Notes: generated by a model not told the origin, from the letters alone. Positions 36,133 through 45,570 are shown, counted from the first letter of the stretch. The stretch is 64,000 nt of DNA from Prevotella sp. MA2016 (GCF_000619825.1 NZ_JHUW01000006.1:186001-250000), one strand, 5' to 3'. Numbers and translations are program-made.

Positions 36133-36978
36133 CTATTTATCCCATTCGCCATTCCATAGGCAGGTGTTTGAGTTCTTATATTTGCGTACCTCATAGGAGT
36201 AATCACCATAATCAAATTTAACAAACCAATAGTTTACATTGCTGGTGGTTATCTTTCCATAAAAACACTCTCCATTTGATTCGCCATGATTGCCAACAGT
36301 TTTCATTTCCGTAAACCATCCCCAATCACTGTAGCTTGGATAACATGTCTCTCTATTGCTACCAAAAGCTTTGATTCTAAAAAAACTTTTTGCTACATCG
36401 TGCACCATACTTGTACCACTAATTGACGTACCTGCTGGTTCATTTGTAATAAAGATCTTCCTTAATTCTTCATCAATATAGAATATAAGAAAGGGACCTT
36501 CTATATATTTATTATTGTGATATACGTTGTCATAATATCCCGGAATTGTTCCTTTTATATCAATCTTACCAACTAAATCAATGGGTTGAACATCAACATA
36601 TATATCATAGTCTCTACTTGGTTCGGAACTATAATCATGAAGGATAAATCTACTTAAACTTGGGTAAGAAAAGAAACTTAATAAAAACCATGAATCTTGA
36701 ATGTATGTTGCACCACCAGAATAAATCTCCATGTATGTGTCATACTGATTGGAATCAGGATTGTCGGGGTTAATTGGGTCATTTTCATCTTGCCACTTAA
36801 TAGTTTTAGCAAAATCAGTATGCAAAACATGAATTGTATCACCTGCATGAGCTGACTTTCCATCCAACGTAAAGACCCATTTTCTATTTTTGGGTTGCCT
36901 GTCATCATCACTCTTACTACAGCTAGAAAACACCAAGGCTGTGAGCATAATTAATCCAAATAATCTAATTGTTTTCAT
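36133..36978 (-). CDS. Surface lipoprotein of unknown function
   Basis: 281 aa. Signal peptide IMLTALVFSSC with Cys near residue 20, then KSDDDRQPKN, again an acidic surface-export signal. The mature part is rich in aromatic residues and beta-strand-like (WVFTLDGKSAHAGDTIHVLH, NVNYWFVKFDYGDYSYEVR). No family recognised. It is paired with the lipocalin-like lipoprotein and has nothing to do with element mobility, so both are probably cargo displayed on the host surface, for example adhesion, binding or exclusion factors. Confidence 0.7.
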   Translation of the reverse strand: MKTIRLFGLIMLTALVFSSCSKSDDDRQPKNRKWVFTLDGKSAHAGDTIHVLHTDFAKTIKWQDENDPINPDNPDSNQYDTYMEIYSGGATYIQDSWFLLSFFSYPSLSRFILHDYSSEPSRDYDIYVDVQPIDLVGKIDIKGTIPGYYDNVYHNNKYIEGPFLIFYIDEELRKIFITNEPAGTSISGTSMVHDVAKSFFRIKAFGSNRETCYPSYSDWGWFTEMKTVGNHGESNGECFYGKITTSNVNYWFVKFDYGDYSYEVRKYKNSNTCLWNGEWDK

Positions 36979-37206
36979 AACTCTGTTTTATTTAATTATT
37001 AATATTCATGCCAACTAATCCCAAGATGACAGCGGTTAATAGTCTTACTAAGTTGAGCCGTTAAAACGCACATCTGCAAACAGGTGTACTTGAAACTCGT
37101 TGTAAAAGTAAGCATATTATTTCATATAGCCAAGAATTATGCTTAAATTTTGTAAATTTTTTAATGTTTAAGCCTTACAAAACGGGAAATCTACTTAAAA
37201 AGATAA

Positions 37207-37234
37207 GGTAGAACACCATTTCTGATGCCCTACC
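37207..37234 (-). terminator. GAAA-tetraloop hairpin after the serine recombinase
   Basis: On the - strand a 12-bp stem closed by a GAAA loop (GGTAGGGCATCA-GAAA-TGGTGTTCTACC), followed by a T-rich stretch. A sibling hairpin is at 38333. The space 36979-37206 holds no gene that I can see. Confidence 0.7.
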
Positions 37235-37245
37235 AAATTATTACT

Positions 37246-37875
37246 TTAGAGATTGAAATCCGCTTTTATTCGTTGTACTGTACTTATTCCTTTTCCTGTT
37301 AGCTTGGCAACATTTCGGATGGAATAGCCACGTTTCAGATAGCTAATAATGTCGTGGTGTTCCTCTTTCTTCTGTTCAATAGTCTTAACGCTTCCTACCT
37401 TACGACCAAGTTTACCACCTCTATCAATGTAGAGTTTACGGCCGCTATTTAATCGGAACTTAATGTTTTCACGCTCCAACTGTGCACAGGTAGAAAGTGT
37501 TGCTATCATTATAGGTGCAAACATTGTAGGCTTACCATCTGCATCAAGTAGCGTTAACTGTTCTTTCTGCATATAGAGGTTAATGCCATTATCAATGAGG
37601 TCTTTAACTGTAGCCAAGACTTCAAACGCATTTCTCCCCAATCTGCTAAGTTCACTTACTAAGAGGATAGAAACACCATTCTGCTTGCAATAGTCTATTG
37701 CTTGCATTAAAATAGGTCTCTCTACGTTCTTCTTTGCTCCAGATATATGTTCCTCAAAAATCTTGGAAATCTCCAGATTCTGATATTTTACATAATCTAA
37801 GAGGTCAGAAATCTGACGGTCAGTGTTCTGCCTATCACCGATAGAAGAAACACGTGCGTAAATAACTGCATTCAT
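37246..37875 (-). CDS. Serine recombinase (resolvase/invertase family)
   Basis: 209 aa from the ATG at 37875 (MNAVIYARVSS); an earlier in-frame ATG adds a non-homologous leader. The catalytic Ser is in YARVSS (residue 10 or 11), with the family motif LVSELSRLGRNAFE near 75 and QLERENIKFRLNSG near 125. A short C-terminal helix-turn-helix (YLKRGYSIRNVAKLTGKGISTVQRI) binds DNA. Length is that of small resolvases/invertases rather than large integrases. In this element it could resolve multimers or invert a segment; no inverted target pair was identified. Confidence 0.93.
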   Translation of the reverse strand: MNAVIYARVSSIGDRQNTDRQISDLLDYVKYQNLEISKIFEEHISGAKKNVERPILMQAIDYCKQNGVSILLVSELSRLGRNAFEVLATVKDLIDNGINLYMQKEQLTLLDADGKPTMFAPIMIATLSTCAQLERENIKFRLNSGRKLYIDRGGKLGRKVGSVKTIEQKKEEHHDIISYLKRGYSIRNVAKLTGKGISTVQRIKADFNL

Positions 37876-37966
37876 TTTAATCAAAGTATTAAGTAAACAC
37901 ATTAAGAGTGCATTCAAACCAACCATTATAGATTAATTTGAACACACTCTTTATTTGAACATAGTT

Positions 37967-38317
37967 TTAGCTATAAACTCTCCAAAGTGTAAGTTCTTCA
38001 CCTACTACGAACCAACCTTTGTCTTTAATAAACCAAATTTCTTCTATTCCGTATGAATTTGGCTTAACCTCATATTTTACAGAATTGTAAGCGTACCAAG
38101 GTTGCTTAACTGTTTCTATCAGTTGTTTGTCATAATCCACTTCTTTGGCTCTTAACGTCACATATATGATTTTAAGCCCATACTGAATCTTGTGAGTTTC
38201 CCAACCACTATAATTGGGGCTTTTATTATTAATAAGGTAGAAGTACGGATTTAAGAAAACCTCTATTGCTTCAATAAAGCAACCTTTGGAACACCATTTA
38301 AAACTCATTGTTTGCAT
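37967..38317 (-). CDS. Hypothetical 116-aa protein
   Basis: Not recognised. It has many aromatic residues (WETHKIQYGLKIIYVTLRA; EEIWFIKDKGWFVVGEE), a mixed alpha/beta composition and no signal peptide or membrane segment. The start could be either of two Met codons (residues 1 and 4). It lies between DUF3871 and the serine recombinase and has a structured hairpin upstream. Probably an element-specific cytoplasmic protein. Confidence 0.6.
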   Translation of the reverse strand: MQTMSFKWCSKGCFIEAIEVFLNPYFYLINNKSPNYSGWETHKIQYGLKIIYVTLRAKEVDYDKQLIETVKQPWYAYNSVKYEVKPNSYGIEEIWFIKDKGWFVVGEELTLWRVYS

Positions 38318-38332
38318 AATCGTAAAAATTTA

Positions 38333-38362
38333 GGGGAACACCTTATTTCTGAGATATTCCCC
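38333..38362 (-). terminator. GAAA-tetraloop hairpin after the DUF3871 gene
   Basis: On the - strand GGGGAATATCTCA-GAAA-TAAGGTGTTCCCC forms a stem of about 12 bp with one mismatch. It shares the loop and the GGTGTTC arm with the hairpin at 37207, but the outer stem differs on both sides, a compensatory change. Confidence 0.7.
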
Positions 38363-38369
38363 AAGTTAG

Positions 38370-39380
38370 TTAATCAATGAACCATTTGTAACGCTCTTCT
38401 CCGTGTAGTGCTGCATTGATTCCTAATGCAATCTCTGTAGCATTAACAGAACGGTCTAAGAACATATCTATATAAGAAGACTTGTTTGCACCTGTCAGCA
38501 GATTGTAAAATTTCCACATATTGATGTCTGTACCATAACTGCTAAAGTTCTCATCAGTGATGTAAGACTTAGCAACATTGTTAATCTGGGTATCAGTTAT
38601 CAAAAGTTGTGGTATCTCCCTCTGTAGTCTTGTAGGTAAAGACTGATAAAGCCTCATTCTGCCAATAATCTGGCAAAATTGATGTTCCGTCAGCGAACTG
38701 TTGCAGAGTTGCTGCATCAAATGAATCTGCTTGGCAGGGTTGAAGTTCTGGAACAGTTCAAGCACTTGACGGTAGAGTTCTCTTGTGCTGCTTGCTCTCA
38801 GTTCTCCTTTGTAGCCATCAGTGAACACACACATATTGCAACAAACCAAGTTCTTAAAGCCTATTGCAACACGGAACAACTCAGGGACTTTCTTGCTGTA
38901 GAGATTCTGCTGATTGTAGGCTCTTACTCCCACAATAGATAAGTAGAGACGATTACCGTTAATGTCTTGGTAAATCGTAGGCACATCAATAGAGAATGCG
39001 CAACGCTCATAGTAAATGGTTTTGTCTGTTTCTAAGAGTTGGTTTGCAGGCTTGTGAATGGCAGACGGAACACGACCTTTGATAATATGGGACGCTCTCA
39101 CTTGTGCATTATTCACTACTTCACCACGAAAGAAATCTTTCGCTGCATCCTCAACAGTGTGAATAAAACTAACGTGGTTAATCGTCAGTTCGTTGTCCTT
39201 AGCAAACACAGGTGTAACACAATCGTTAGCAAGGTGTTCTACTGTCACTTCTACCGTATTGGCTTCAATAAAGTGATTTGGAACTTCAACCGTTTCAGCG
39301 ATTGGCTCAACGACCTCTGCATCAGCAAAGAAACTTGTACGGTTTTCAGCCACCGTAGGCATTAAAACTAATCCGTTCAT
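38370..39380 (-). CDS. DUF3871-family protein
   Basis: 336 aa. It matches, by overall sequence style, the DUF3871 proteins found in Bacteroidota integrative elements: FAKDNELTINHVSFIHTVEDAAKDFFRGE near residue 60, IKGRVPSAIHKP, AFSIDVPTIYQDINGNRLYLSIVGVRAYN near 130, and FKNLVCCNMCVFTDGYKGELR. No signal peptide. These proteins resemble phage DUF932-type proteins of unknown role and are regular members of mobile elements. It lies upstream of the resolvase with a long 5' non-coding region before it. Confidence 0.8.
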   Translation of the reverse strand: MNGLVLMPTVAENRTSFFADAEVVEPIAETVEVPNHFIEANTVEVTVEHLANDCVTPVFAKDNELTINHVSFIHTVEDAAKDFFRGEVVNNAQVRASHIIKGRVPSAIHKPANQLLETDKTIYYERCAFSIDVPTIYQDINGNRLYLSIVGVRAYNQQNLYSKKVPELFRVAIGFKNLVCCNMCVFTDGYKGELRASSTRELYRQVLELFQNFNPAKQIHLMQQLCNSSLTEHQFCQIIGRMRLYQSLPTRLQREIPQLLITDTQINNVAKSYITDENFSSYGTDINMWKFYNLLTGANKSSYIDMFLDRSVNATEIALGINAALHGEERYKWFID

Positions 39381-39841
39381 AATGAATTGAATTTAGAAGT
39401 TAATAAATAATTACTACGATTTTATAATCGTTTATAAGTTTGCTATTTTTATAAAAGCATTCTTTTTTATTCAAATATGAGCGGGGGACTTTCGGGGTTG
39501 TGCACCTACAGTTAAGACACTCTCCATTTTTAAGAAATGAGATTTTTAATTCCGCCTATGCTGGCTATTGCACATAAAATGGATGCATAACATTAGTATA
39601 TGTAGAAAAGGTATTTGTATGGAGTTGGTACTATAAATGACCTAAAAAAGCGAAATCTGGTAAATAGCAGGATAAATGTAATAGGGGGTGTTGGGTGGTG
39701 TACCATTATCGCACACGAAAGTAAGCCCGAACACTCACAAGGAGTGAACAGGCTCAGGAGTTAGGGCATAATGCAAATATTCAACAGTAGGTGTAAAATC
39801 TGAAAAATCTCGCTCTATATGCCCACGTTCCAAAAATCCAC
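39381..39841. other. 460-bp non-coding region with nested hairpin
   Basis: No convincing gene on either strand. It holds the 5' leader of the DUF3871 gene and a nested inverted repeat AGCC-4nt-CACTC-5nt-GAGTG-4nt-GGCT at 39724-39754, plus G/C-rich tracts (GCGGGGGAC near 39480, AGGGGGTGTTGGGTGG near 39680) unlike the AT-rich surroundings. It could be a replication or transfer origin or a structured RNA leader; sequence alone does not decide. Confidence 0.4.
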
Positions 39842-41671
39842 CTACTCGAACTTAAAGCTGTTAAGACTGAACGATGGCTTTTCTCTGGAGTTGGAGACAG
39901 TCACATCATAGTAATCCTTGATGGTATCTTGTGTTACCTTGTACTGTATCCCATTCTCCTGAAGAATCAATTTTAGCCTCTGCTTTATTTCCTCCTTTGG
40001 TATGTATTCACCCATCGGGAACTCGGCGCAGATAGCCTCAAGGACTTCTGGATGGAATCTCTGTTTGTTAGCCATCGCCTTGTCGTACTCATTCACTTTT
40101 CTTGCAATTAACGGGCGTTTGAACTCAGCAGACGCTATAGCATCCTTGCCTATCTTATCATAGGCAGAGATTGTAAACTCGCCTTGTGGTGTGGTACTAA
40201 GTTGTTCCCTTGCCAACGTTTTTTCATCGTGGGTTATCTTTCCTGCATTGTACCAATCATCTATTCGCACCAACAGTTCAACCAGTTTCTTACGTTGCCC
40301 GATTTCTGTTTTCTCGCCCAACACATTATCTACATCATCTTCACCTACACACTCTGTAACATTAGTATATGTAACGTTGAAAAATCCTGTAGATAGATAT
40401 GCCTGATATATGGCTTCACCAGATGTGTAGTAGGAGCGTACTCTCTGCTCATTGTGAAGATTGTCAACGGCAAAGCAATTGACTTCCTCGCGCTCGTCTA
40501 TCAGGTCTTGGTATCTCATGTTCTTCATATCATCGCTGATAGCCCTACGCTTCAAGTTGTTTGCTTGTGTGTCTCGGCACTCTTTTAGCATATTGTAATT
40601 TGCCGCAGACTGTTCAACCATTCTGTTCACTTCCTCCCTGCTGAGTACAGGGATCTCAGGATTGACATTAGTAATATGTGTCAGGGAGTTGTACGTAACA
40701 TCATCGTCACCACGCTTGCGGAAGCGGCCTTGTATTTGTATCGCCTCTGTAAAAGGGTCTATCATCGTCCATAGTGCTGTATGGAGGTCTGTAAGCATAA
40801 TGATGTCGGGCTTGTACTTACTGATGCGTATATCTAAAGCCGAGTAGAATCTGCAAGTAAAGAAGTTGTACTTGGCTAACGGGTAGTCAATTTGACTGTA
40901 TGCTTCCGTAATTCCCCTGCTCTTCAATTTCTTCACGCTTTCCTCGGAACAGAAAATCTTGTACTGAGTAATATTGAGCCTCTCAATAATATCCAAAATG
41001 CCATTCGTCACGTTGTAAAATATGCAGATGTGCTTGCTGTCTCTGAGGTTGTCAAGGACAATGCTCAGTCTCTTGTAGTAACTGTTGGTAACTATCAGCT
41101 CCATGTCCTTTTTATAGTCATATTCAGGAGCGATTATTATTTTCTGAAAGCCCTGTTGTTTAAACATTGGATGGGACATTTCAAGTGGTGTCGCAGAGAC
41201 AAATGCCTTGTTCTTGAACATGAAGAAATCGTAGATGGGTTGTGAAATCGCTGGTCTGTAATCTGAATCCTGTGTCAGTTTCTCGCACTCGTCAAACAGG
41301 CAGAAGTATTCATCGTAGATATTAACTCCAAGTTCCTCTGCCGCCTTACGTATCTTCTTGAAGCTCTCAGGAGTGGTCATTATCTTTTTGAAAGGTATAT
41401 CCATCTGGAGGTACTTCTTGATGTTATAAGGCTCACACTTCTGGTACACGGCTTCCAGATTGTCGTTTTCATTCAGTTTACCCAAGATAACGGGTACATT
41501 GGGCTCAATAATGATGGAGTTACGTTTGCTATGTATCTCGCTATGAGTAGCCCCCAATCCTGTGAGCGTCTTATTTAGAATAACGTTGGAGGGAATCATG
41601 TAGTGTCCCATTCGCTTCAAAGCGTCAAGTAACCATTCCCCTTTGAGGAGAATTACTTTAATAATGTTCAT
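39842..41671 (-). CDS. SF2-type helicase/ATPase-like protein of mobile elements
   Basis: 609 aa. Helicase superfamily 2 landmarks appear in order: a degenerate phosphate loop NKTLTGLGATHSE near residue 35 (GLGAT instead of GxGKT), a DEAD-like box LFDECEKL near 127, motif III-like FVSATPLEM near 157, and motif VI IQIQGRFRKRG near 315. The C-terminal 250 residues are unknown and may bind DNA. The family fits element-encoded replication or processing helicases. The missing Lys in motif I is the main oddity: either a variant ATPase or an inactive relative. The 41672-41808 gap upstream contains hairpins. Confidence 0.7.
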   Translation of the reverse strand: MNIIKVILLKGEWLLDALKRMGHYMIPSNVILNKTLTGLGATHSEIHSKRNSIIIEPNVPVILGKLNENDNLEAVYQKCEPYNIKKYLQMDIPFKKIMTTPESFKKIRKAAEELGVNIYDEYFCLFDECEKLTQDSDYRPAISQPIYDFFMFKNKAFVSATPLEMSHPMFKQQGFQKIIIAPEYDYKKDMELIVTNSYYKRLSIVLDNLRDSKHICIFYNVTNGILDIIERLNITQYKIFCSEESVKKLKSRGITEAYSQIDYPLAKYNFFTCRFYSALDIRISKYKPDIIMLTDLHTALWTMIDPFTEAIQIQGRFRKRGDDDVTYNSLTHITNVNPEIPVLSREEVNRMVEQSAANYNMLKECRDTQANNLKRRAISDDMKNMRYQDLIDEREEVNCFAVDNLHNEQRVRSYYTSGEAIYQAYLSTGFFNVTYTNVTECVGEDDVDNVLGEKTEIGQRKKLVELLVRIDDWYNAGKITHDEKTLAREQLSTTPQGEFTISAYDKIGKDAIASAEFKRPLIARKVNEYDKAMANKQRFHPEVLEAICAEFPMGEYIPKEEIKQRLKLILQENGIQYKVTQDTIKDYYDVTVSNSREKPSFSLNSFKFE

Positions 41672-41777
41672 AATTCTTACTTTTTATTATTATAAATATG
41701 GTGGTGGATTCCTGCAAAAATCGGACTATGAAGCCTGACGATGTAAAAATCCACCGCCCATGAATTAATGAAAATTT

Positions 41778-41800
41778 AAGCCCACCTGTCACATGGGCTT
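41778..41800 (-). terminator. Hairpin between unknown gene and helicase-like gene
   Basis: AAGCCCA / TGGGCTT (41778-41784 with 41794-41800) lies 8 bp past the stop of the gene at 41809; on the - strand it is followed by AAATTTTC. A second inverted pair (GGTGGTGGATT near 41700, AATCCACCGCC near 41748) lies between it and the helicase-like gene. Confidence 0.5.
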
Positions 41801-41808
41801 TGGGTGAG

Positions 41809-42774
41809 CTATGCCACTACCTTCATATTCTCCCGTCTGTACTCGATAAGCCATCCGCTAAGCGTCTCTTGTATGCACTCCTTTTTCTCCCCACATTTGG
41901 CAAGTTGGGTCAAAGTTATTTCTGAAGAAGGAATCATGGTTAAGCATGTGATTATTTCTTCAAATGTGTATTTGCCTTTCTTTATCAGGGAATTTTCCGC
42001 GCTAATTGCATAGCGGCTTTTTGCACCACCTTTATTAAACGTAAGTTTGTTGTGGTCGAAAAGCTCTTGTGCCTCTTCCTGGCTACGACCAAGCATAAGA
42101 GTTACGGGGGGCTTCTTTCCAAGCATCATTACCTTAACAGTAACAGGCTTGTATTCAATATCAAGGTACAACTTGGCTGTGCTCACTGGCACCTCGTTCT
42201 TCTTAGCAAACTCAAAGACGGCTTTCGCAGCCTCGTCTCCTGTTGCAAGGGCTGCATAGCCCATTTCCTCAACCTTGTTCAGACAACGGCTATAGAGCAT
42301 TGTGTTACTTGTTGCCTGAGCGTAGTCTTCTACAGATTCAAAATCATGGATTTCTACGTCTTCAAGGACATCATCCACTAACACACGCCAATATGTATCA
42401 GCAGTGTCGCAGACCACATAAACATTGTCCGTGTTCGGCTCAATATAGTTATGATTTCTATCGAATAAATGGATTCGCTTATTCTCATCTTGCTCGTCCC
42501 AGAACGGTTTGGGGCTGGCAAAATGAAATTTGACAGCCAGCCTTTTAGAGGGGTCTCCATGCTCGCCTGTTGCCTTCTGTTTAGGCTGCTCCATATTATA
42601 ATCGGTGAAGGCAGGGATGATCTCTGTGAGCTCTCCATTTATCATAGCCTTCACTGTAATAGGAAGCTGGGCTTTAGTTGGTGCGTCCTGTTGCACACCA
42701 TTAAAGTATTCAACACTTGGAGTATTATTCACCTCCGATAATTCTACAACACTATTGTTATAAATTTCAGTCAT
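41809..42774 (-). CDS. Hypothetical 321-aa element protein
   Basis: Not recognised. The N-terminal 50 residues are polar and look disordered; a central alpha/beta part includes FHFASPKPFWDEQDENKRIHLFDRN, and the C-terminal part (AISAENSLIKKGKYTFEEIITCLTMIPSSEITLTQLAKC) is helical, possibly winged-helix. No signal or membrane segment. It precedes the helicase-like gene by 137 bp and likely belongs to the same replication or regulation block. Confidence 0.6.
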   Translation of the reverse strand: MTEIYNNSVVELSEVNNTPSVEYFNGVQQDAPTKAQLPITVKAMINGELTEIIPAFTDYNMEQPKQKATGEHGDPSKRLAVKFHFASPKPFWDEQDENKRIHLFDRNHNYIEPNTDNVYVVCDTADTYWRVLVDDVLEDVEIHDFESVEDYAQATSNTMLYSRCLNKVEEMGYAALATGDEAAKAVFEFAKKNEVPVSTAKLYLDIEYKPVTVKVMMLGKKPPVTLMLGRSQEEAQELFDHNKLTFNKGGAKSRYAISAENSLIKKGKYTFEEIITCLTMIPSSEITLTQLAKCGEKKECIQETLSGWLIEYRRENMKVVA

Positions 42775-42879
42775 AATGTGTTACTTTAAACGATTAATAA
42801 TCAAAATTAATGCTGGCCAGCGATTAGTGCTCTCAGTTTTCTCAGCTATGATCACTCACTTCGATTGCTGATTGCTCGG

Positions 42880-42887
42880 CAAAAGTA
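42880..42887 (-). promoter_or_regulatory. Possible -7 element for the 41809-42774 gene
   Basis: On the - strand TACTTTTG matches TAnnTTTG, about 105 bp upstream of the start codon. The -33 side is weak. The remaining gap 42775-43027 shows no gene. Confidence 0.4.
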
Positions 42888-43027
42888 CGACATTTTACTT
42901 AAATGTTATATAGTTAGTATCCAAAACCATCATAGGGGATATTATTTAAAAATATCTCCAAGTGACTGAAAATCAGGAAATTCTAAAACAGCTCTTTAAA
43001 GAGCGTAATTTCAAATGGGAATGGTAT

Positions 43028-44023
43028 CTATGTTTTTTTTATCATTTCCAAGAGAAATTGGAATTCATCCGTCATATCATAATAAGCATTGAGGGTATTA
43101 ACCTTATTATCTTCATAACCACTGATATATGTACGTAGGTAATAAGCGTCTTTTTGAAGGAAATTCCTGTTATCAGTTAGCCCAGTATAATATGCCATTC
43201 TCGTAACAAGAAGGTTTTTACTTGTTGAAACAGAGTATATGCTGTTGTTGATATAGTCCTTGTTTACCTTTTGCCTATTCAAGAACCATATCAGATAGTG
43301 ATAGAACAGGGCAATTTTAACAGGTTGACTTAGATCCTCTTTTAGAAACTCAAATTGTTTTAGATTGGTGGCAGGACTATCCAGTTTGAAAGTTCTTTTT
43401 GAGTTAATCTTTAAGAAAGATTGTAATGCCTCTTGTATTACCAAAAGGGTATAGCTGTTTCTGGTTATTGTTACATTATGAGCATTCTTTCTGCCTTTTA
43501 TCTTGATTTTCAAACATAACTCCATCTCTATATCCTTTGGTTTAAGTGAGGGAATTGGGTAATCATCTGGCTTTAACTGGTCTAATTGTGATATAAGTTC
43601 TTTGATTATGCTCCTATGAGTAGCATTCACAACTAAACACCCCTTTTTTGTTTGCCCCTCTACACAGTCTTTAATCATTAGACATAGATACCAGAATTTT
43701 GAAATGTCTAGGCCGTATGCTTTAAGTGTTGAAGCTATTTCGCCAGAATTAGCAGTTCCTCTCTCTGGGCTGCTAGAGTTATTAATCTCATTATTGTATA
43801 ATTTCGAGAAAGATGTATGTTTAAAGTGCCGTTTTTCTGTTGCTGCATCTAAGTATTCATCTAATTTGTAATTTGAGATGTTATGATTGAGAAGTCGTTC
43901 TGCAAATCGAGCTGGGTATATCTCTGACCAGAATTCGTCAGCAACCTCCTTCACATAATCTAGTAAAGGCTCACCCTCATAGTAATCCCGTTCATATAAG
44001 TGTATTGGTAGCAGTTCTATCAT
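43028..44023 (-). CDS. Hypothetical 331-aa protein next to the integrase
   Basis: Not confidently recognised. I place the start at the Met of MIELLPIHLYERDYY (44023), because an upstream Met at 44074 would lie within the integrase terminator hairpin. The protein is largely helical with many Lys, Tyr and Leu, and a C-terminal part (KVNKDYINNSIYSVSTSKNLLVTRMAYYTG) that could be a DNA-binding helix pair. It recalls the RteC-type regulators of Bacteroides elements in size and position, but no diagnostic motif is visible, so this is only a suggestion. Confidence 0.55.
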   Translation of the reverse strand: MIELLPIHLYERDYYEGEPLLDYVKEVADEFWSEIYPARFAERLLNHNISNYKLDEYLDAATEKRHFKHTSFSKLYNNEINNSSSPERGTANSGEIASTLKAYGLDISKFWYLCLMIKDCVEGQTKKGCLVVNATHRSIIKELISQLDQLKPDDYPIPSLKPKDIEMELCLKIKIKGRKNAHNVTITRNSYTLLVIQEALQSFLKINSKRTFKLDSPATNLKQFEFLKEDLSQPVKIALFYHYLIWFLNRQKVNKDYINNSIYSVSTSKNLLVTRMAYYTGLTDNRNFLQKDAYYLRTYISGYEDNKVNTLNAYYDMTDEFQFLLEMIKKT

Positions 44024-44052
44024 CTTATCACAGTTTTTTGCGGCTAAAGTAT

Positions 44053-44089
44053 AAAAAATCTCCCACCTACACAAGAGTAAGCAGGAGAT
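44053..44089 (-). terminator. Terminator of the first integrase gene
   Basis: On the - strand ATCTCC (44089-44084) pairs with GGAGAT (44063-44058), followed by a T6 run. It lies just past the integrase stop. Confidence 0.65.
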
Positions 44090-44100
44090 ATTTGCAATTA

Positions 44101-45366
44101 TTAGCCAAAAACGTACTTAACCACCTTAGCATTAGCCTTATTTTCGTTCACGAAGTCTCGTTCAATGTAGATGTCAGTAACTCGCATGGACTCATCCACA
44201 TGGTTGAGGGCTGCATGAACTGTGTACTTATCGATTCCGCACTTATTGAGAGCGATAGTAGCCCATGAGTGGCGGGCTGCATAAAACTCTAGATCTTCAA
44301 TGTTTAGTTGCTTGCCTATCTCTTTTAGCCCCTTGTTGATAGCCTTATTAAAAGCCTTGTGGTCTCTATATTCCTTGTAGAATCTGAAAAGACGCCCACC
44401 ACTTGTATCTTGGTACTTCTCTATAATCGGAAGAACCATGTCGGGTACAACAACCTCCATCTTAGCCTTGTCAAGCCTGCGGTCTTTGGTCTTGGTACGA
44501 TTATAAACAAGCCGATTGCCTCTCAACTCTGTAGCATTATAAAGGTCAGCGGAATTAATGCCCATTAAGCAGAACGAAAGAATAAAGCAATCCTTAGCGA
44601 GGTCTGGACGGCAAGTGTGCTTTGCTCCTTTGTAGATATTCTGATATGGAAAATTCCAGATGTCTTTAATATGTTGAGGCTGGATAGCTCGCTTTCGAGT
44701 TGCTTCTTGTTTAGGAATCCTGAAAAATTCAAATGGGGAATGAGGAATGCGTATAAGTCCTTTATCGGGCTTGTTGTAGTACTTCTGTGCTTCACCGTAT
44801 AGATGCTTGATACTCATAAGATATAGCGATAAGCATCGGTTGGAAGGTACTCGTTTCCCTTCTGCTTCCAATGCTTTTACCCGTTTATTACGCTCTTTTA
44901 GTAAATAGTCTCGATATTGTTCAAGCAGTTCAATAGATATATTTTTGATGTTTAATTCTTCCTTACCGAGGAATCGGATAAACGATTTTAGTGCTGTATT
45001 ATAGTTGTCCTTACCTTTTATGGTGGTTTCAGCAATCCAATTTCTGCTGAATGCTATAAAATCGATTGGCTTTTCTGCCTCGTCCTTATTAAGTAAGCGA
45101 TTTACGATTTCGTTCACACCATAATTACCAGAATCAAGGTGCATAGTAGTAAATAACAATCTGTAATGTAGAATAAGACGGTCTGCTTCATGTTTAATTA
45201 TAGATTCCTCTTTCAGTTTGTAATCAGCAGTAAGGTCTTCTTTTGTGGCGAATAGGTCTGAGGAGATTCGCTTTACAACACGGTCTTTGGTAAACCTGAT
45301 TCTCACATTGTACGTTCCGTCATTACGCACTTTCCCTTTTTCTACTTCTACTCTAATTGTAAGCAT
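44101..45366 (-). CDS. Tyrosine recombinase (integrase) of element 1
   Basis: 421 aa site-specific integrase. It has an N-terminal arm-binding-like beta domain (about 1-60), a SAM-like core-binding domain (about 95-215; FIAFSRNWIAETTIKGKDNYNTALKSFIRF), then the catalytic domain. Visible catalytic residues are H-x-x-R-like ARHSWATIAL near 370 and the Tyr nucleophile in TDIYIERD near 405. The first catalytic Arg position reads LMGINSADLYN, with Asn where TGxR is usual, as in several Bacteroidota integrases. It lies 205 bp from the right 45-bp repeat, and tandem AGGTCAAC motifs upstream are probable arm sites. Confidence 0.93.
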   Translation of the reverse strand: MLTIRVEVEKGKVRNDGTYNVRIRFTKDRVVKRISSDLFATKEDLTADYKLKEESIIKHEADRLILHYRLLFTTMHLDSGNYGVNEIVNRLLNKDEAEKPIDFIAFSRNWIAETTIKGKDNYNTALKSFIRFLGKEELNIKNISIELLEQYRDYLLKERNKRVKALEAEGKRVPSNRCLSLYLMSIKHLYGEAQKYYNKPDKGLIRIPHSPFEFFRIPKQEATRKRAIQPQHIKDIWNFPYQNIYKGAKHTCRPDLAKDCFILSFCLMGINSADLYNATELRGNRLVYNRTKTKDRRLDKAKMEVVVPDMVLPIIEKYQDTSGGRLFRFYKEYRDHKAFNKAINKGLKEIGKQLNIEDLEFYAARHSWATIALNKCGIDKYTVHAALNHVDESMRVTDIYIERDFVNENKANAKVVKYVFG

Positions 45367-45381
45367 AATAATTAAGTTTTG

Positions 45382-45421
45382 AGGTCAACCTCAGGTCAAC
45401 AATAGGTTAACAAGAGGTGAC
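45382..45421. promoter_or_regulatory. Four AGGTCAAC-type repeats at 11-bp spacing, element 1
   Basis: AGGTCAAC at 45382, AGGTCAAC at 45393, AGGTTAAC at 45404 and AGGTGAC at 45415 start exactly 11 bp apart, one per helical turn. They lie upstream of the integrase and inside the right att repeat, the place for integrase arm-type or excisionase sites. Confidence 0.7.
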
Positions 45422-45570
45422 TTTGGTTAAAAAATGCGCTTAATTATCAGTTTTCTTAGAACCTACAGGAAGTCGAATTTTGTGAGATTCTCTTTCTATC
45501 AATCTTCGGAAACCCTAATAAACAGAGGCTATAGCATAAAAAAAGCCTCAAGATTGCTCTTGAGACTATC

